Of a stretch of DNA of 62,000 bases, positions 1 to 13,000 are shown one piece after another. The number at the start of each line of letters is the position of its first letter. Positions within the stretch are counted from its first letter, which is position 1. The stretch is from NCBI RefSeq assembly GCF_001039355.2, contig NW_019775597.1, positions 98,450 through 160,449 on the forward strand, read 5' to 3'. A model generated the notes under the pieces. It had not been told where the DNA came from and searched no databases. It worked only from the letters and a program-made list of their open reading frames with translations. The DNA comes from Lingula anatina. Taxonomy: Eukaryota > Brachiopoda > Lingulata > Lingulida > Lingulidae. Position numbers and translations under genes: made by a program.

Positions 1-244
1 GAGAGAAAGGAGGGAGCAAAGATGACATCTTTTTGCAATATAAAATACAAATAAATAAATGTGCAAAGCCCTCGAGGCTTAATTAAGCACTGAAAACTAG
101 TATTACATAAGACTACATCCGGATACTCCCCCGCACCGACGTGACCCCTTGCATAATCAGTTACAATAATTAAGTTTGATGAGTGAGGATACTAACCTTT
201 CCAGTACCATATCATAGGGGAAGTTACACTCACCTTACATATGT

Positions 245-340
245 GCCATGGGCAAGTGACAAAGTTTTAGCAATCTCAGTTGCTGTGTATCCTGCTTTGA
301 AATAATAACTAGTAATAAGATTTTCCATTGCTTGCTTTCC
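245..340 (-). other. Possible coding exon with helix-turn-helix-like sequence
   Basis: A minus-strand open stretch reads MENLITSYYFKAGYTATEIA and continues KTLSLAHGTYV before a GTGAGT-type donor near 244. The pattern of aromatic residues, Gly, Thr, Glu-Ile-Ala and Leu resembles the N-terminal helix-turn-helix of transposase or integrase-like proteins in which a short helix pair precedes an HG motif. No partner exon was found in the window. The open frame continues upstream to about 625, but that part is low-complexity (see 390-470) and unlikely to be coding. It may be a fragment of a mobile element; the function is not established. Confidence 0.22.
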
Positions 341-389
341 GCGTGCCAAATGTGCAGAAGTTCCGCAGCAAAAAGCTGTCCGCAGAAAA

Positions 390-470
390 AAGTCGAAAAG
401 TCGCAAACTCGAAAAGTCGAAAACTCTAAAAGTCGCAAACTCTAAAAGTCGAAAAGTCGCAATATCCAAT
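390..470. repeat. Short tandem repeat built on an AAAGTCG(C)AAACTC unit
   Basis: The words AAAGTCG and AAACTC alternate six or seven times with small variations. It is a simple minisatellite. It creates an artificial long open frame on the minus strand rich in Phe, Arg and Leu. Confidence 0.7.
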
Positions 471-1318
471 AGGGGCCACCATAGTAAAGTGACTGGTGCG
501 TTACTGAAAAGTGTTTGAAAGCGAAAAAGATATTGCTTGATGTGCTCACTCAATGCTTGGACTACAAGTGGTAAATGCTGGTAAGACATAAGTAAAAAAT
601 TCCTTTCAACGAGTGTTTCCACCAACTTGCAAATATTTGTTCCATGTTGAATGCTTTCACCAACTTACAAATATATATTCTTAATTAAGGCTATTATTAA
701 AAAATCAAAGCACCAAAAATGAATTAAACTTATTTCTTTAATCTCCTATTCCTATTGTGTATAAATACCGGAGCAATGCGCTCTCGATAATTTCCAGCAC
801 ATATGGAACGTGCCGAATAGGCAGGTGAGGAGACTTGTGGTTCGCAGTTAATAACAAGATGCTCGCATTCAGGATTTTTACAGTCGAAACATGAATTCAG
901 TTTGAGTCATTAATTCGGCGATCGCAATCAAGTATCCACAATTGCTATTAGGCTATCGCAATCACAAGTAACAAAAGGCAATTTTGTTTACTATGCCTAC
1001 TGTACAGAATATAATGACAGAGAAAGTATTCATATCTAGTTCCGACAAACAGTAACTTGTGATGCCAAAAGAAGTGATAAAATAAATTAATTAAAGAGGC
1101 AAATAACAAATAAATATGTTGAGATAATTGATCGACGGGCACTTCAAACTAGATTTCCACCTATGTTAACTTGCTTTTAGATAATCACGGATTAGAATGC
1201 AACACCTGAACCCAAAGATACAATAAAACGAAATGCGTATGCATTTTCTAACTTACTCATTTGTCCACTCCCTATACTCCTGAAAATGTTCTTAAATATT
1301 ACATCTATTGTGTCTCAC

Positions 1319-2164
1319 CTGGAGTACATTCTTGCTTGAATCATACCAATCCGAACCTATGTAATACGTAAATAATGCATCTGTCCAAAAATCTACATGC
1401 GTTTTTTCCAAAGCGTTTTGGAAGTTCCACGTATTTTGAATATTAGTGTTGAAAACGTACCAACCACCAATACCGTCCGAGCTCATAACAACATTTTGGA
1501 TGAATGGTTTTGCGTAGTTTCGTTCCTTAATGTAGGTGTTAATGCAGGAGCTGAACAAGTTTTTTGCTTTCTTTTCTGACGCCCAATCTACATTTCTCTT
1601 TATTGGTTGTTCTAATATGTCTTGCAGTTTTTTCTGATTCTCGTCATAAATTTTCCAGAATATGGTTCTCTGGGAGTCGGAATGAAGTGGATGCCAGAGA
1701 GGCCACTGGCTGCAGGCGTAAGAATAGAAATCGTCACACGGTTTCACGGACAAGTTCATGTTGGACAGCATATAAGCAGCCGTATCAAGACATCCTTGCT
1801 CCAAGCAAATATCTGGATGACTTGGGATGTGAACCCCCGGGGATGTCTGGGCGGCCGTACCAGGACTGTTACCATTTCCTCCCCCTTGGTGGGCGTAAAC
1901 CCCAACCAATGCAGCCAAAGCAATGCTGACCACGAGTACACTCGCCAAAACACCGATTAAAATTATTTCTCTCCTTTTCATTGAATAATAAATAAACTTA
2001 ATTGGATTTCCAGGTGGTTCATCGTCGTTTTTAAACGGTTCCCCAACTCCTCCCATGTTTTCTACCACCTTGAATGATGGCACTATTCGAAGAGTAAAAT
2101 CATGTATAATGAAGTTCACAGTTTCTACATGGTGTTTTATACCTACCTTGCTTGCATAATTCAT
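1319..2164 (-). CDS. M13 family metallopeptidase (neprilysin/ECE-like), first coding exon
   Basis: This exon encodes the N-terminus of a type II membrane metallopeptidase. A cytoplasmic segment (ending YYSMKRRE) is followed by one hydrophobic signal anchor of about 23 residues (IILIGVLASVLVVSIALAAL), a Gly/Ser/Pro linker, and the start of the luminal M13 N-terminal domain. Family hallmarks visible are paired Cys in ICLEQGCLDTAAYML and the motif KPCDDFYSYACSQWPLW, which matches the PCdDFYxYaCgxW signature of neprilysin and endothelin-converting enzymes. Known members cleave small peptides outside the cell. The exon ends at a clean CAG|GTGAGA donor in phase 0. The zinc motifs HExxH and ExxxD are not present and should lie in later exons beyond the left edge. 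The start is uncertain: ATG at 2164 is the longest choice, while the in-frame ATG opening MGGVGEPF has a better initiation context. Confidence 0.85.
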
Positions 2165-2870
2165 TTATGGGGTTTCGTAAAATCACATGGTAACAGATCG
2201 TGCGAGGACATAACAGTCACTTAATTGGCACGGCCTATTTAGCTAAACACAACCCTGCATTTAAGACTGTTCGTATTCGCTATTGCTTCAATAGCTGCTG
2301 ACCAAAAAGGTTATAACGATAATAATTAAAGAAAAGTGGATTAGGCCTGTACATCTAACATCAGACATAAGTTTTCATTCTTATACACCAAAAATTGTAT
2401 GGCCATGATTCACCCCACGAGAAAAGCTGATCTATGTGAATCTTGGCCAATATTTATGTAGATCTAGGAAAATGATATTTAGGCATTTAGAAATGTAGTT
2501 AAGATAAAACATTGTATGAAATCTTTTTAAAACTTTCTCCCTTTTCATAGTAATTCAACAAACCAAAGACTGAATGTCTGAAACAACAGTGGTTGAAAAA
2601 GATGGCACAAGGATGGATTTTTGATGTCAAAATTCACATAGAATTTTGAGTGTCTTTAATTAGAAAGAAGAAAGTTGCAATTAAAATTATACTTTTTGTT
2701 CGTTTTTCTAACAATTTTTTCATCATGTCAGCAATTTTAATAATAATGTTTTCATTAGAAAAATCAGTATCTCCATATATTCCACGATTACTCACATTTC
2801 TTAATTCTTTAAATTCCTGGCAGTTCTTAGAATACGTAGTCGGTGTGAAAAAAAAAAAAAAAAAAAAAAA

Positions 2871-2871
2871 N
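2871..2871. other. Single-N assembly gap after a poly-A run
   Basis: One N follows about 24 A residues. Unlike the Ns at 29239 and 36035, I see no repeated flank on its two sides. Confidence 0.9.
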
Positions 2872-3709
2872 GTGGCATTTAGTCTCATATTGTTTCTTTA
2901 AATAATAAGGGTGACAGCAATTATTATTCCATACTTGGCGCCTTGGTGATCACTGGGACTTTGTAGTTCCAGGGGCATATGCAGTTTGAGACTGTAAATG
3001 AAATGTGTATTATTGCATGGGAAATAAGTTGAATATGTCTGTTATTGTTTATACATGCATTTCTACTATTAGTCTCAACATTCTTCTGAGCGCAAGTTTT
3101 GCCCCCCATATGATATCTCGTGATATCTGAAATGTTGGCCCTGGTTCCCGAATTTGCCACTTGGATTGTTTGTGTTTTAGGTGAATGTAGAAAGTATAGG
3201 CTCTTATACACTGTAGTCCGTCCACCTCCAATAAAACTCGGCCAAGACCTCGTATAGTCTCAACCTATGAGTTAATTTTAAAAAATTCTCAAATAGCTCG
3301 TCGTTCAGAAAATCTTGATATTTAAATAAAAAAAATATAAAATCTCACCTCATCAAAATAATCCAAATTGTATAACAGCATTATGTGCGTTTAGTTCGTT
3401 GAAATGGTGAATAAATTATTATTAGCATATAGAGAATAACACCGGTGTAACGGATTCGACCTCACTTTTCTCTACGTTGTTGGTTATTCATCCAGCCTCC
3501 TTACTCATGAGCCTGTGTGGACGCTGCTGCCAACCTACTGTAGATTACCGATACTTTTGGCTTTGATTTTACAATAATTGCACGGACATTAATTATGTAG
3601 GATTTGCGTTTCTGTGTATATATTGAAAGGAAATTATGTCCGACGGCTGGGAATCTAGGTCCGGGTAAGACAGTACATCCTAGGGAACAAAGTCCATAGG
3701 ACATGTTTT

Positions 3710-3746
3710 CCCAGGAACGGAGGTCCCACGGACCTCCGTTCCTGGG
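3710..3746. repeat. Perfect short palindrome
   Basis: Two 17-base arms (CCCAGGAACGGAGGTCC and its exact complement) are separated by three bases. The stem is GC-rich within AT-rich DNA. It could be the core of a small foldback element; I see no target-site duplication. Confidence 0.75.
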
Positions 3747-4120
3747 GGACATGCATTCCTTGACGCCGGCTCCGCCTAACAGTAAGTTCACCAGTATTGC
3801 GTTAAAGAGAGTAAATACAGGGGTATATACAAGTCACGCGATAGAAAAGTACTTAGTTCAATCTCAGGCAGCACACATGCTTCAACTGTAAGGTTCGGTA
3901 TTCATTCCGCTATTTTCGTAAAATCTTCATTTGATTTTCGAGTCCGGTCTAGTCAGAACGGCCTGTACATCACTTATGTCAAGAATAGCAGACGAACGTT
4001 ACAAATGTAAAAAAAAAGCACTATGACAAGACGTTTAATTCTAATGTACTTAAACTTTATCTCTCTAATATCATTTAATTAATTACTGCTATTTTACATG
4101 TAAAAATTTGTTCGCTTTAC

Positions 4121-4178
4121 CTGTTAAAAATATCGTCCAGACAACCAGGAAGCAAGTTGTCCTCGGCAAGGCAGCCAT
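4121..4178 (-). pseudogene. Orphan RPTP-family signal-peptide exon (fourth paralogue relic)
   Basis: The exon encodes MAALPRTTCFLVVWTIFLT plus one base of the next codon and ends at a G|GTAAAG donor, exactly like exon 1 of genes B and C (one or a few residue changes). About 150 bases upstream (4179-4330) also match the 5' flanks of genes B and C, so the promoter and leader region was copied with it. No Cys-rich, FTP, EGF, FN3 or PTP exon follows on its left; the next gene there is the unrelated M13 peptidase. It is either the remnant of a mostly deleted fourth gene, a duplicated 5' end, or a gene lost at the gap at 2871. The exon itself carries no lesion. Confidence 0.8.
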
Positions 4179-4330
4179 CTCTTCTTTCTTTATCACTCAC
4201 AGTTGACACATACCATATGTAGCGCATTGCTGTTGTGTTACCGGTATTGTCCCTCGGGTATGGTGACAAAAGAAAATTTCTCTACGCGCTTGAGGATGAA
4301 AAAGTAGAATAAACATACTTGCAACCGGTG
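4179..4330 (-). promoter_or_regulatory. 5' flank shared by the RPTP paralogues
   Basis: This stretch aligns with 27006-27140 (gene C) and 52784-52920 (gene B). It includes a shared block running from the ACAGTTGACACATACC word through GCTGTTGTG and ACCGGTATTGT to a region ending in the ACATACT word. Conservation upstream of three copies of exon 1 suggests a leader and/or proximal promoter duplicated with the gene. No TATA box or specific factor site is claimed. Confidence 0.5.
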
Positions 4331-7147
4331 ATGTCCTTTTAGATTGGGGTCGGGGAGTTGAATAGGATGTTAAGAAATGAAATCTGATATATATGGCTGT
4401 TTGTCCACGGTGTGACTGATATGACGTATGCATAGCAATAATGTTCGCGTAATATACACAATCGCATTGTCCGAAAAATTGTGGCTGTTGATGTAATGTA
4501 AATATGTTGTACTCGAGACATCAGGTGGTGTAGGCCTATATTATGCTTTTTTTTCAACTATTCTGAATCGATGATGTATACCGTTGCTCAAAATAGTGAT
4601 TATACGTAATATATCCATGGATTTTGTTCCAAATATCAAATTTTCTGTAATGCACAGCTATATAATTAATTATACAAAATGTTAAATCGCTATATATGTA
4701 CAAAAGAAAGAACAAACACGGCGTTGGCGTTTTCCAGCGGCCTCGTTTTTTTTTTTTTTTTTTTTTTTTTTCACATTTTTGTAACATTTCGGTTCCCCAG
4801 TAAGACGATGCACTATAGCCATCACATAAGTAAATGGCTGCTTGTTTGTCTTCTTTACCCATCCTTCTTACCGTTTAGCCATGTCTCGGATGTTTGTTGT
4901 GTCTCCGGCTCACAGCTTGAAAGGAAAGACGTAGCAAATGATGAGGCAGCAATGCTGTAGAAGGTATCATCTACTACGGCAAACTGCTCAATATCTAGGC
5001 ATAAACGCCCCTTTTAAAGCCTAGCATGCCCCTAACTCTTTTTGCACGCCGTAACACTTTTTCCTTTACTTTGGAGCTGCCATCCATTGACATGTGCTCA
5101 TATTTGACATACAGTAGGTCATTTCAAACGGTCATTGATTACTGTAGGGAAGAGAGAAACCAAAATATCAACATATTTAGAGCTTCAAACGCCTATAACA
5201 TTGTAAAAAAAACCCCACTTCTCGGTTGCTTCCGATGAAAACCACTTGAATGGTTGGTTTTGATATCTAATGCAGTGAGAGATTCTATTTTATGGCCTCT
5301 TTTGCTTAGTAATTTTTTTTACATTTCTCGTACACCTCTGCATTACCTCGGGTCAGCGAATTTGACATTGGTGTCTATTTCAATAATTTGTTAGGCTTGT
5401 GTTGTCAAAATTTCCATTTCTTACCCCTTAATGTTTGAAAAGTTGTTATAAAAAAAAAGCAAAAGGATACACAGGCTGGCAATATTCAATATTTATTATA
5501 AATTATATCAGAGTTGACATATGGCTAGGTTTTTATGTCCTATATGCTACATTGCGCGCATTAGTTATACCTAAGGGATGGTTTACATTGAAGATAACCA
5601 AAAAGCATGCTTCGTACAGTCTGCTAAATATATCCTTTCTATTTTTCAGAGATAAAATAATCGATTTCATCTTTCAGCACCTCATGTAGGTTTTACTACA
5701 AATGCTGCATGGTGGTGTTTGAATAATCTCACCCGCCCTCCCACGGGTCGCTATTGTGAGTAAAAAGATATTCGGTATTTACGTGTTATGAGTGAATCCG
5801 TGAATTTGCAACCAGAAAACAACACTGTACATGGGAGGGTGGAACGATTAAGTGGTTTCTAGTCTAAATGTATGATATGAACAGTAAAGCCGCCTTTACA
5901 CTGAACGGCGTCCTTTCTGCGTCCTGTAGTACGGTCCAGTTTGAGAGTAAAAAAATAATAATAATTTACGTGCCGGAAAATGGGCGATCATTAAGCATTC
6001 TGCAACTAAAGCAATGATTGTGCCTCCTTATTACGACCACAGTGATGCCAGTTTCATCTATCTCACAGAAGACGCAGAAAGGACGCCGTCCAGTGTAAAG
6101 GGGGTTTAAGTAGTTGCTCCATTACAGAAAATCGTGAGCACCTTGCGCATTCATTTTTTTCAGTCTCTGTTATCAGGAATATATATATATAAAAAAACCC
6201 TCCCCCTTTCTCACCTACAATATTTACCCACCCATAGGTTGCCGTAAGGTACTAGTAACATGTACTATGAAATAATTACATTGCACATCGTAGAACGAGT
6301 CATGTCAAGCGAATTAGCCTATTCTCTTATCCATTTACATTGTACGCAGCCACTTGATACTATAACTCTTTCTTTCAAAGATCATAGAGACTTACTTATA
6401 TTAACATTTTTCAACCTCTCAACTTTTCTTATTTGTTAATCGAGCGCAAATGCGTTTGTTGATTCCAGCAGGTAGAAATGCTGGATACAGCAGCTTTTTG
6501 TGGTCCTACTTTTCACGGGAACCAGCGCGTGTGAGCCTTCTGAGTACAAAGATATCTTTCTGAAGGCATGAGTATTTCCCGAGAGATGACCATGTTCGAC
6601 CGAGTGATTATTCTATGACAACTGCTCAGGTGCTTGCACCCTCCCCTGGTACCTTCTCTATTAGAAATGGCAGGCACAAGGCATATTCCAGGGATTTTAA
6701 CGCCCTTTTTTCTCCTCTATCAAAAGCTACTGACAAAAAACAACCACAGTTCTATCTTCATAAATCCTGAATAACATGTACTAGTACATATCATATATGT
6801 AGTAAACTAATAATAAACTATATGTTTTTACTAATGGCGTTAAATGCAGGAATATAAAGCTCTTCCTTAATTCCTCAGTTACATGCATGTCTATTGCGTA
6901 GCTTACACAAAACTTAGACTTTGACAATCGCTTACAGTAAGTGTGTCAGTGATTCTTTCTCTCCTCCCAAAGAAATAGAAGGCTATAGTGAAAAGCAAGC
7001 TGTGTCCTTATCCCCCTATCTAAAAACATTGTTACTAGAAAAAAAACAACAGCTGATTGCAAGTAATCAAAAATCTGCACTTAATTAATTAGAGAGCATT
7101 TGCTTTCTATCTCCATGAAGGCAACGTCTTCAGTGTCCTTTAAAATC
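4331..7147. other. Intergenic stretch 3' of gene C
   Basis: No supported coding exon. It contains a 26-base poly-T (4746-4771) and a MITE at about 5890-6104. No AATAAA was found in the first few hundred bases downstream of the gene C stop, in contrast to genes A and B. Confidence 0.6.
5890..6104. mobile_element. MITE with GGACGGCGTCCTTTCTGCGTC-type inverted ends
   Basis: The left end (CCTTTACACTGAACGGCGTC) is the inverted complement, with few mismatches, of the right end (GACGCCGTCCAGTGTAAAGG). The interior is AT-rich and non-coding. Other copies lie at 30292-30510 and, disrupted, at 28541-29105, so this is a dispersed non-autonomous family. The superfamily is not assigned. Confidence 0.75.
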
Positions 7148-10036
7148 CTACATCTGGAAGTTGGCGTACGTGTCGAACCTGTGGGCGTATTCTTCAACCA
7201 CTTCATAGCAAAAGTAGTACTGCTCCTACAAGATAAAACACATTGTACGTACTTGCATATTAAGCAAGTTTGACAAATATATAACTGCAACGAGTTAAAA
7301 AAAGAAGGGATATCTATTTTAATACTTAAAAGTGTGTCAATTTTAAGTGTTAAGTGGTGTGTATTGTACGGCGACACTGCCTCATCTGTGTATTCAAGGC
7401 CTTGCCTTACGTGCTACCTCAAGGGGCCTTACAATAATGAATAATATAACTACAATATTTCTAGATCTAAAACACTCATTGGAAATCATTTAGAATTAAC
7501 ACTACTAAAAACATTATTAAAACACACAAAAAATCTTAGATATAGACAGATTTAAAAATGTGAGTTTTAAGAAGGGATTTGAAACTGTCAAAGTCTTCTG
7601 CTTTTCTAATAAAATTCGGTAAGGCATAGATTATAAAAGCTCGATCACCATAACTTTTGAGGCAACCCTTCTCTAAAACAGAATGTTCTAAAATAAGGTC
7701 ATTCTGAACAGATTTATATCATTTTAAACAGATTTTGCATATCGTGTATGTCAGGCAGTTGGGCATGTATGTACCTTGCTATCGATCAGTTGTGGTCTGT
7801 TTTGTCTGACAGCCTTCACCGTGTGGAAGACATCCACTTCCTGCTCCACCTTCAGCTTGTCCAGTATGCGAGCCACGGCACAGAACAACCCGCTCTGGTG
7901 GGCACCGTTCCTTTATTATAGAAAAAGCTAAGATGACTTTTGGTAATATGGCCAGATTCTTGACAAGAAGGGGCTTCGGGTATGAAGTATGAAGCTGATG
8001 TTTATACAGTATGAAACTTTCATCAATATACATGGTGCATTTATCAGATACAGTTTCCCTTTCTAAAAGACAAAGGAACAAATACTGTACAGTTTGTGTC
8101 ATGAGCAAATGGCAACAGCTAAAAAGTCTGAGCATATAAAACAAGCAGTAAGGACACACAAGCTAAATTTTCCCTACCGTTTTAAATCGCTCAAGGCATT
8201 TATGGAAAACCTGGTCGGAGACCTTCATCAGACTAATGTGAGTAGACAACGGTAGTGGGCGATTACATATACCGGTACATACATCAGTCTGGCGAAGACC
8301 TGTGACCAGGTTGGCCGTAAAAACAAACGGTAGAAAGTTCTAGCTTGTGATAAAAAAACCGTAATCATATGAAAGAGTGAGTCTTGTTTAACTCACATGC
8401 AGTGAACAGTAATGGAAGTATTTCCACTTTTCTGTTGCCATTGTTGAACCGCATCAAACAGCTCAAGAAACGCACGTGGTGATGGCGGCACTGGTTCTGA
8501 TGTCCCCCATTCATGAAACTGGAATTGACAGACAGTTCTTGGGGGGGCGGAGTGCTAAAATTCAAAGAAATGATAACCATTGTAACTGAATCTTTTGTTC
8601 TGTTTAATTATCATTTTATATAATATAACATACCATTACGATATATTATTAAATGTCGATTTGCAATGCAACCTGGGCGTGTAACGTAAAAAATACCTCT
8701 CTCAATCGAACATTAAGAGAGGAATCGACAAACTGCAGTGGTATTTTTTTCATGTGAAAGGCACTTACTCGCTTTGAACTAACCAATTTCAACTCCCTGA
8801 TGGTGATAGATTCCCCAATCTGATGCATAGAGATCACTTCGACAGTGAAATGACCGTAAGTAGTCGGCTCCTCTACTGGCCAGTACACGGCACTTGTCTG
8901 AAAAATAAAAGGCCAATTTAGCTACTAAATATGTTATCAGGCGATAGGGGATACATATGTTATGTGTAATAAAGCAACTTGATTTAAAAGAACCAACAGC
9001 GTATGATGTGCTTATTCACATTCTAAAATCAGCTTTAGCAACCAGCATCTGTGAGTAGTGCAAAAGTAGGTCCAACTAAACCCATTCGACATACTTGTAT
9101 TTTTTACCTTGCTTTCTTCGTTCGCTTCATTCAGCATAACTATAGTCGCACAATGCTGGTCATACAACATACTCCAGAAGTCAACCACCGTATGAGGCAG
9201 AGGCATCTGAGTCACGATATAGGCATCTTGGCGTTGGTAACCCTAAAACAGTAAGATTTCTGATAAAGGGTTCCTTATAACACGTGATTGATTTACAGAA
9301 TTTGGTTTTTATAATATCTCAATAATACATCACAGAATTCTTTTCCCTGAAGATTTTGCAGAATGTTAAGATATGTCTATTATTCAGGTAAAATCAAACT
9401 TGAAAATAAATAAAAAAGAAAAGAAAAAAAATACTCACAAATACGTCATCCACTCTGTTTGTATAGTGTTGTATTGTATGTTATTTATGAACAGAGCAGA
9501 TGAAATATATTTTAGTAAAATTATACCTGCACAGTTAGATTTATCGTTGTCTAAATAAAATTTTGATGATTCTTCATGATCAGTATACTTTAACCGTACA
9601 TCTATGAACACGGCATTAATGTAGTCAGTGCTGTCCTTCACGTATGACACAAGGTATGGTCTGCAGTGGTTACCTTAAAAAATAGTCCAAATTCTCTCAT
9701 AGTCCAAAGACTCTATAGATACAACAAGATCTAAGATTTTTCTTTTGATTCTTAAAAAGTAGGAGTGAACAAAAAGTACATATATCTGCAAGTGTATGTA
9801 GATGTATACTAGTACGTTTGTACGAGCAATGAAAGGGGTAAAAGACACGGGCCGATAAACTTAAAGTAATAATAAAGTAACAATAAAGAAATGTAGAACA
9901 TGAAAGTAAAACTGAAGAGGGTTGTTTAAATGATACCTGCAACAATATTCCTCACTCTATTCTTATCAATGTTGATAGGTTCCAAGGCCGTCTTGATGGA
10001 GCTTTCGTCTATTTCAGGCAACATAAGGTTCAGTAT
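7148..10036 (-). CDS. Gene C exons 24-30: PTP domain D2, predicted inactive
   Basis: Seven exons (9937-10036, 9600-9673, 9108-9242, 8769-8897, 8397-8554, 7775-7910, 7148-7225) encode residues about 1103-1371. The fold is clear: [47 protein letters not shown] and [15 protein letters not shown]. The loop reads HCMNGAHQSG, with Gln1306 where active enzymes have Arg, and the WPD region is replaced by HEWGTSEP. Known RPTP D2 domains are usually weak or inactive and act in regulation or docking. The protein ends [15 protein letters not shown] at TAG. Confidence 0.9.
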
Positions 10037-13000
10037 CTGCTCGGCAGAAAAAGATAATCATGTACCGGCATATAACAACAACAAAAACAACGACGACAAC
10101 AACAACAACAACAACAGTAATGATAATAATAATAATAATATATGGTTAAATATTCAAAGCTCCCCACACCATCCATCAGCTGGCACCATGCATGTCCTGA
10201 GTTTCTCACATAAATCTAACCTTAACCCCAGGCTTGGAAAAATGATAAACAATAACGGCCTACCACAAACTCTTCTTCCATTTTGGTCAGTCCCGACTTG
10301 TTCCTTCGTCTCAGTTTCCGCAGACGAGTGGCAAAGTCTTGCACTGGTATAGAGGTTAAACCACAATGCAGTTCTTCCAACATCACGTCATGGATGAAGT
10401 AATATTGCTCCTGTAACAAATATTTCTTTTAAATAAAATAAAATATGAGCAGTGAAGATCGACCAAATCAAATTAAAGTAATGAATGCACCCCTCTATAT
10501 TCTATACATTGCACCGACTAAATGGAAAGTCATTTCACGTGGCTGGCAAAGTGTCCAACTGTTTAAAGTAAATCATTGTGAAACCCATGTTCCGGGTTTT
10601 GAGATTTTTTACTGAGCACACTTCCGAATTTCAATTATACCCTGTATAGTATAGACGCATCAAACAATAATTTTCACGATTTAACATATGAAGCGCATAC
10701 CACTGTCTGCACCATCTTTGGTCGCGATGCTCGCATTTCTTGGATGAGACGATATATGTCGATCTTTCCTTCAGCAAGCACTTGTTCGAACAGGTAGTCC
10801 AGTGCAATGAAAGTTCCGGTCCTACCAACCCCAGCGCTTAAATGTAACGGATATATATATTTCGATCAGTCGTCAGCTTTTAATTTGTGATTTATTATAA
10901 CATGTTAATCAGGGTTACTGGGTAACCAGATTTCCAGTATTGTCATAATTGTTTTGAAGGACACACCAGTATAAAAAAATTATGAAGAACGTAGTAGAAA
11001 TACACCAAATGCATAGTTGTTATTTCTGTTTATTGATATAAATATGTGCTAAAGAAAAAAACGACAAAGTCGTGCATTACCTGCAATGTACAATGATAGG
11101 TCCTTGGTCTTGAACCTGACTTTGATACTTCTTGACTTCCTCTCGGAATTTTACCAAAGCCGTTGGGTCAACAGGCACACCATGATCAGGCCAACCAGTG
11201 AAGTGGAACTGTTTTACAGTACGTACTTCTAGTTCTCCAACCTTTGGGGAAACATTTAAGGCTTTGATAGATTTACGTGAAAATCTAACGAGTTACACAC
11301 TTTCACTTTTGTAATAGTTCCAGTGGAACTTGACAAAAAGCACGCTTTGAGTTGGGTTATTTTGGATCGTGCCAATATTCAGTAACTCGACTGCTTACCT
11401 TACAATACTTCAAATTTCGGACAAAATAGTCCTGTCCTTGAATTTCATCCAGTGTAGTCACTTCTATTTCACCAAACTGTTTCACTCCCTCGTCTGCCCA
11501 GTACTGCTCACATTTTTGCTATAGTGAAAAAAGGGTTATTTTTTATTATTATTAGATTCCAGGTCTTGCAGCAGATACTGTATGAGAGAATAACATTCAT
11601 GGATAGGCCTAATGCTCATGACAATCTAAATCGCGCAAGCGTAGGATGGATTTAAATCAGGCAATTTATTTTAACATAATCTTACAATTCTCATTTTAAA
11701 CTTAATTTTAGCTTATGTCTCCACATTAACACAAAAGAAAGCATAAGTAAAGGACAAACACAAGAATGGTGTTCGAAATGTGTCTGGTGACGGCCACTTT
11801 TATTTATTGTAAAATGGTGTAAGGTTATTATATATCATAAAATAATGTGGAGTAAAAACATGTAATGTTAAACCTTAACAGGCCCGTAGCCAGGGGGGTT
11901 CGGGGAGGTTCGAAAGAACCGCCCCTTTTCTCAGGAAAAGGTCCATTTTGGGTAAAATTTGTTCTAGGTACACGTAAGTTTCATTGTAAAAGGTCCACTT
12001 TTTCAGAAAAAGAACCCCCATTTTGAATTTTCTGGCTACGGGCCTGCTTAAATAATAAACTTACTTCCTTATTTTAATTATATGTAACGCGCGTTTTGTC
12101 GGATGATACTGTAGTTTTAGCCACGCTCGGCTGTCACCTTGATTGGATAGTAAACGATTGTCGTAAAATCGCTAAATGATATAAAAACCGGGTGCATAAA
12201 CTTGAAAACCACCTAGGACAACCTTGGACTGCCACATTAATCCAATACAATGCAAAAATAAACTATAACAAGTGGTTAAAGCCTTCAAACCGAATGTCGT
12301 AAAGTCCCCATATACCTCCATTGAGACAATAAAATAGGGTAAGCTTGTGAAACAAAACTCAACCATTTTGAACATAATAATCGAAATAAAATACTGCCGG
12401 GCATCGGAGCGGCCTAAAACTTGGCACGCTTACCGCAAATACTGCAGGCTACATCATCCCGTCGCTCGTTTGTAAATTCCGTGCATGGCATACGCACAAT
12501 CAAACCGTAAAGCCAAATTCCACCTCTGATGTTTGAATCGGTCCTCTACACTATTCAAATCAGGAAGTGACGTAACCGCAGAGGTCGTATTGTCCAATGG
12601 CATGGCTTCTTTTTCTTAATTGGAGGTTAGAGTGGACCAAAATAAACATGTCCTTGGTGGTTTTCAAGTTTATGCACCGGGTTTTAATATCATTTAGCGA
12701 TTTTACGACAACCGTTTACTATCAAATCAAGGTGACAGCCGAGCGTGGTTTTAGCCTACCTTGCCCATTTCCACAGTTTTTGTCACCATTACAATTTGTG
12801 GAGACTTGACTTGCCATATCATCCGCCAGAAGTCCTTCACAGTGTTCGGTTTTGGACCTACACCGGAATAAAAAAAAAATTGTACAATAGCTTCTTATGT
12901 AACAAAAAAGTCGTTCAGCATGTTTTAAACTGCCGCCAATAATGACAAATATGAAAATTGATAAAGTGAAGGTGTGTGTGCGGATATGTGTGTATGCGCA

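Larger units (their letters stand above)
1..1318. other. Probable first intron of the M13 peptidase gene
   Basis: Apart from the weak helix-turn-helix stretch and the minisatellite near its left end, I see no coding signal. There is no second M13 exon, so the rest of that gene must lie to the left of the window. Confidence 0.5.
2165..4120. other. Intergenic stretch with an assembly gap
   Basis: No coding exon is supported here. It contains a poly-A run of about 24 that stops at a single N (2871), a perfect palindrome at 3710-3746, and near 3890-3960 a stretch resembling the first intron of gene C (around 26730-26790). The last point extends the homology of the orphan exon at 4121-4178 leftwards by about 230 bases. 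Confidence 0.6.

Noticed and set aside
1564-1960. Two overlapping plus-strand open frames
   Set aside because: They are the reverse frames of the M13 peptidase exon, which has a clear family signature on the minus strand.
9930-10352. Plus-strand open frame of 140 codons rich in Asn
   Set aside because: It is the antisense of gene C exons 23-24 joined by an AAC/AAT microsatellite; low complexity and no domain.
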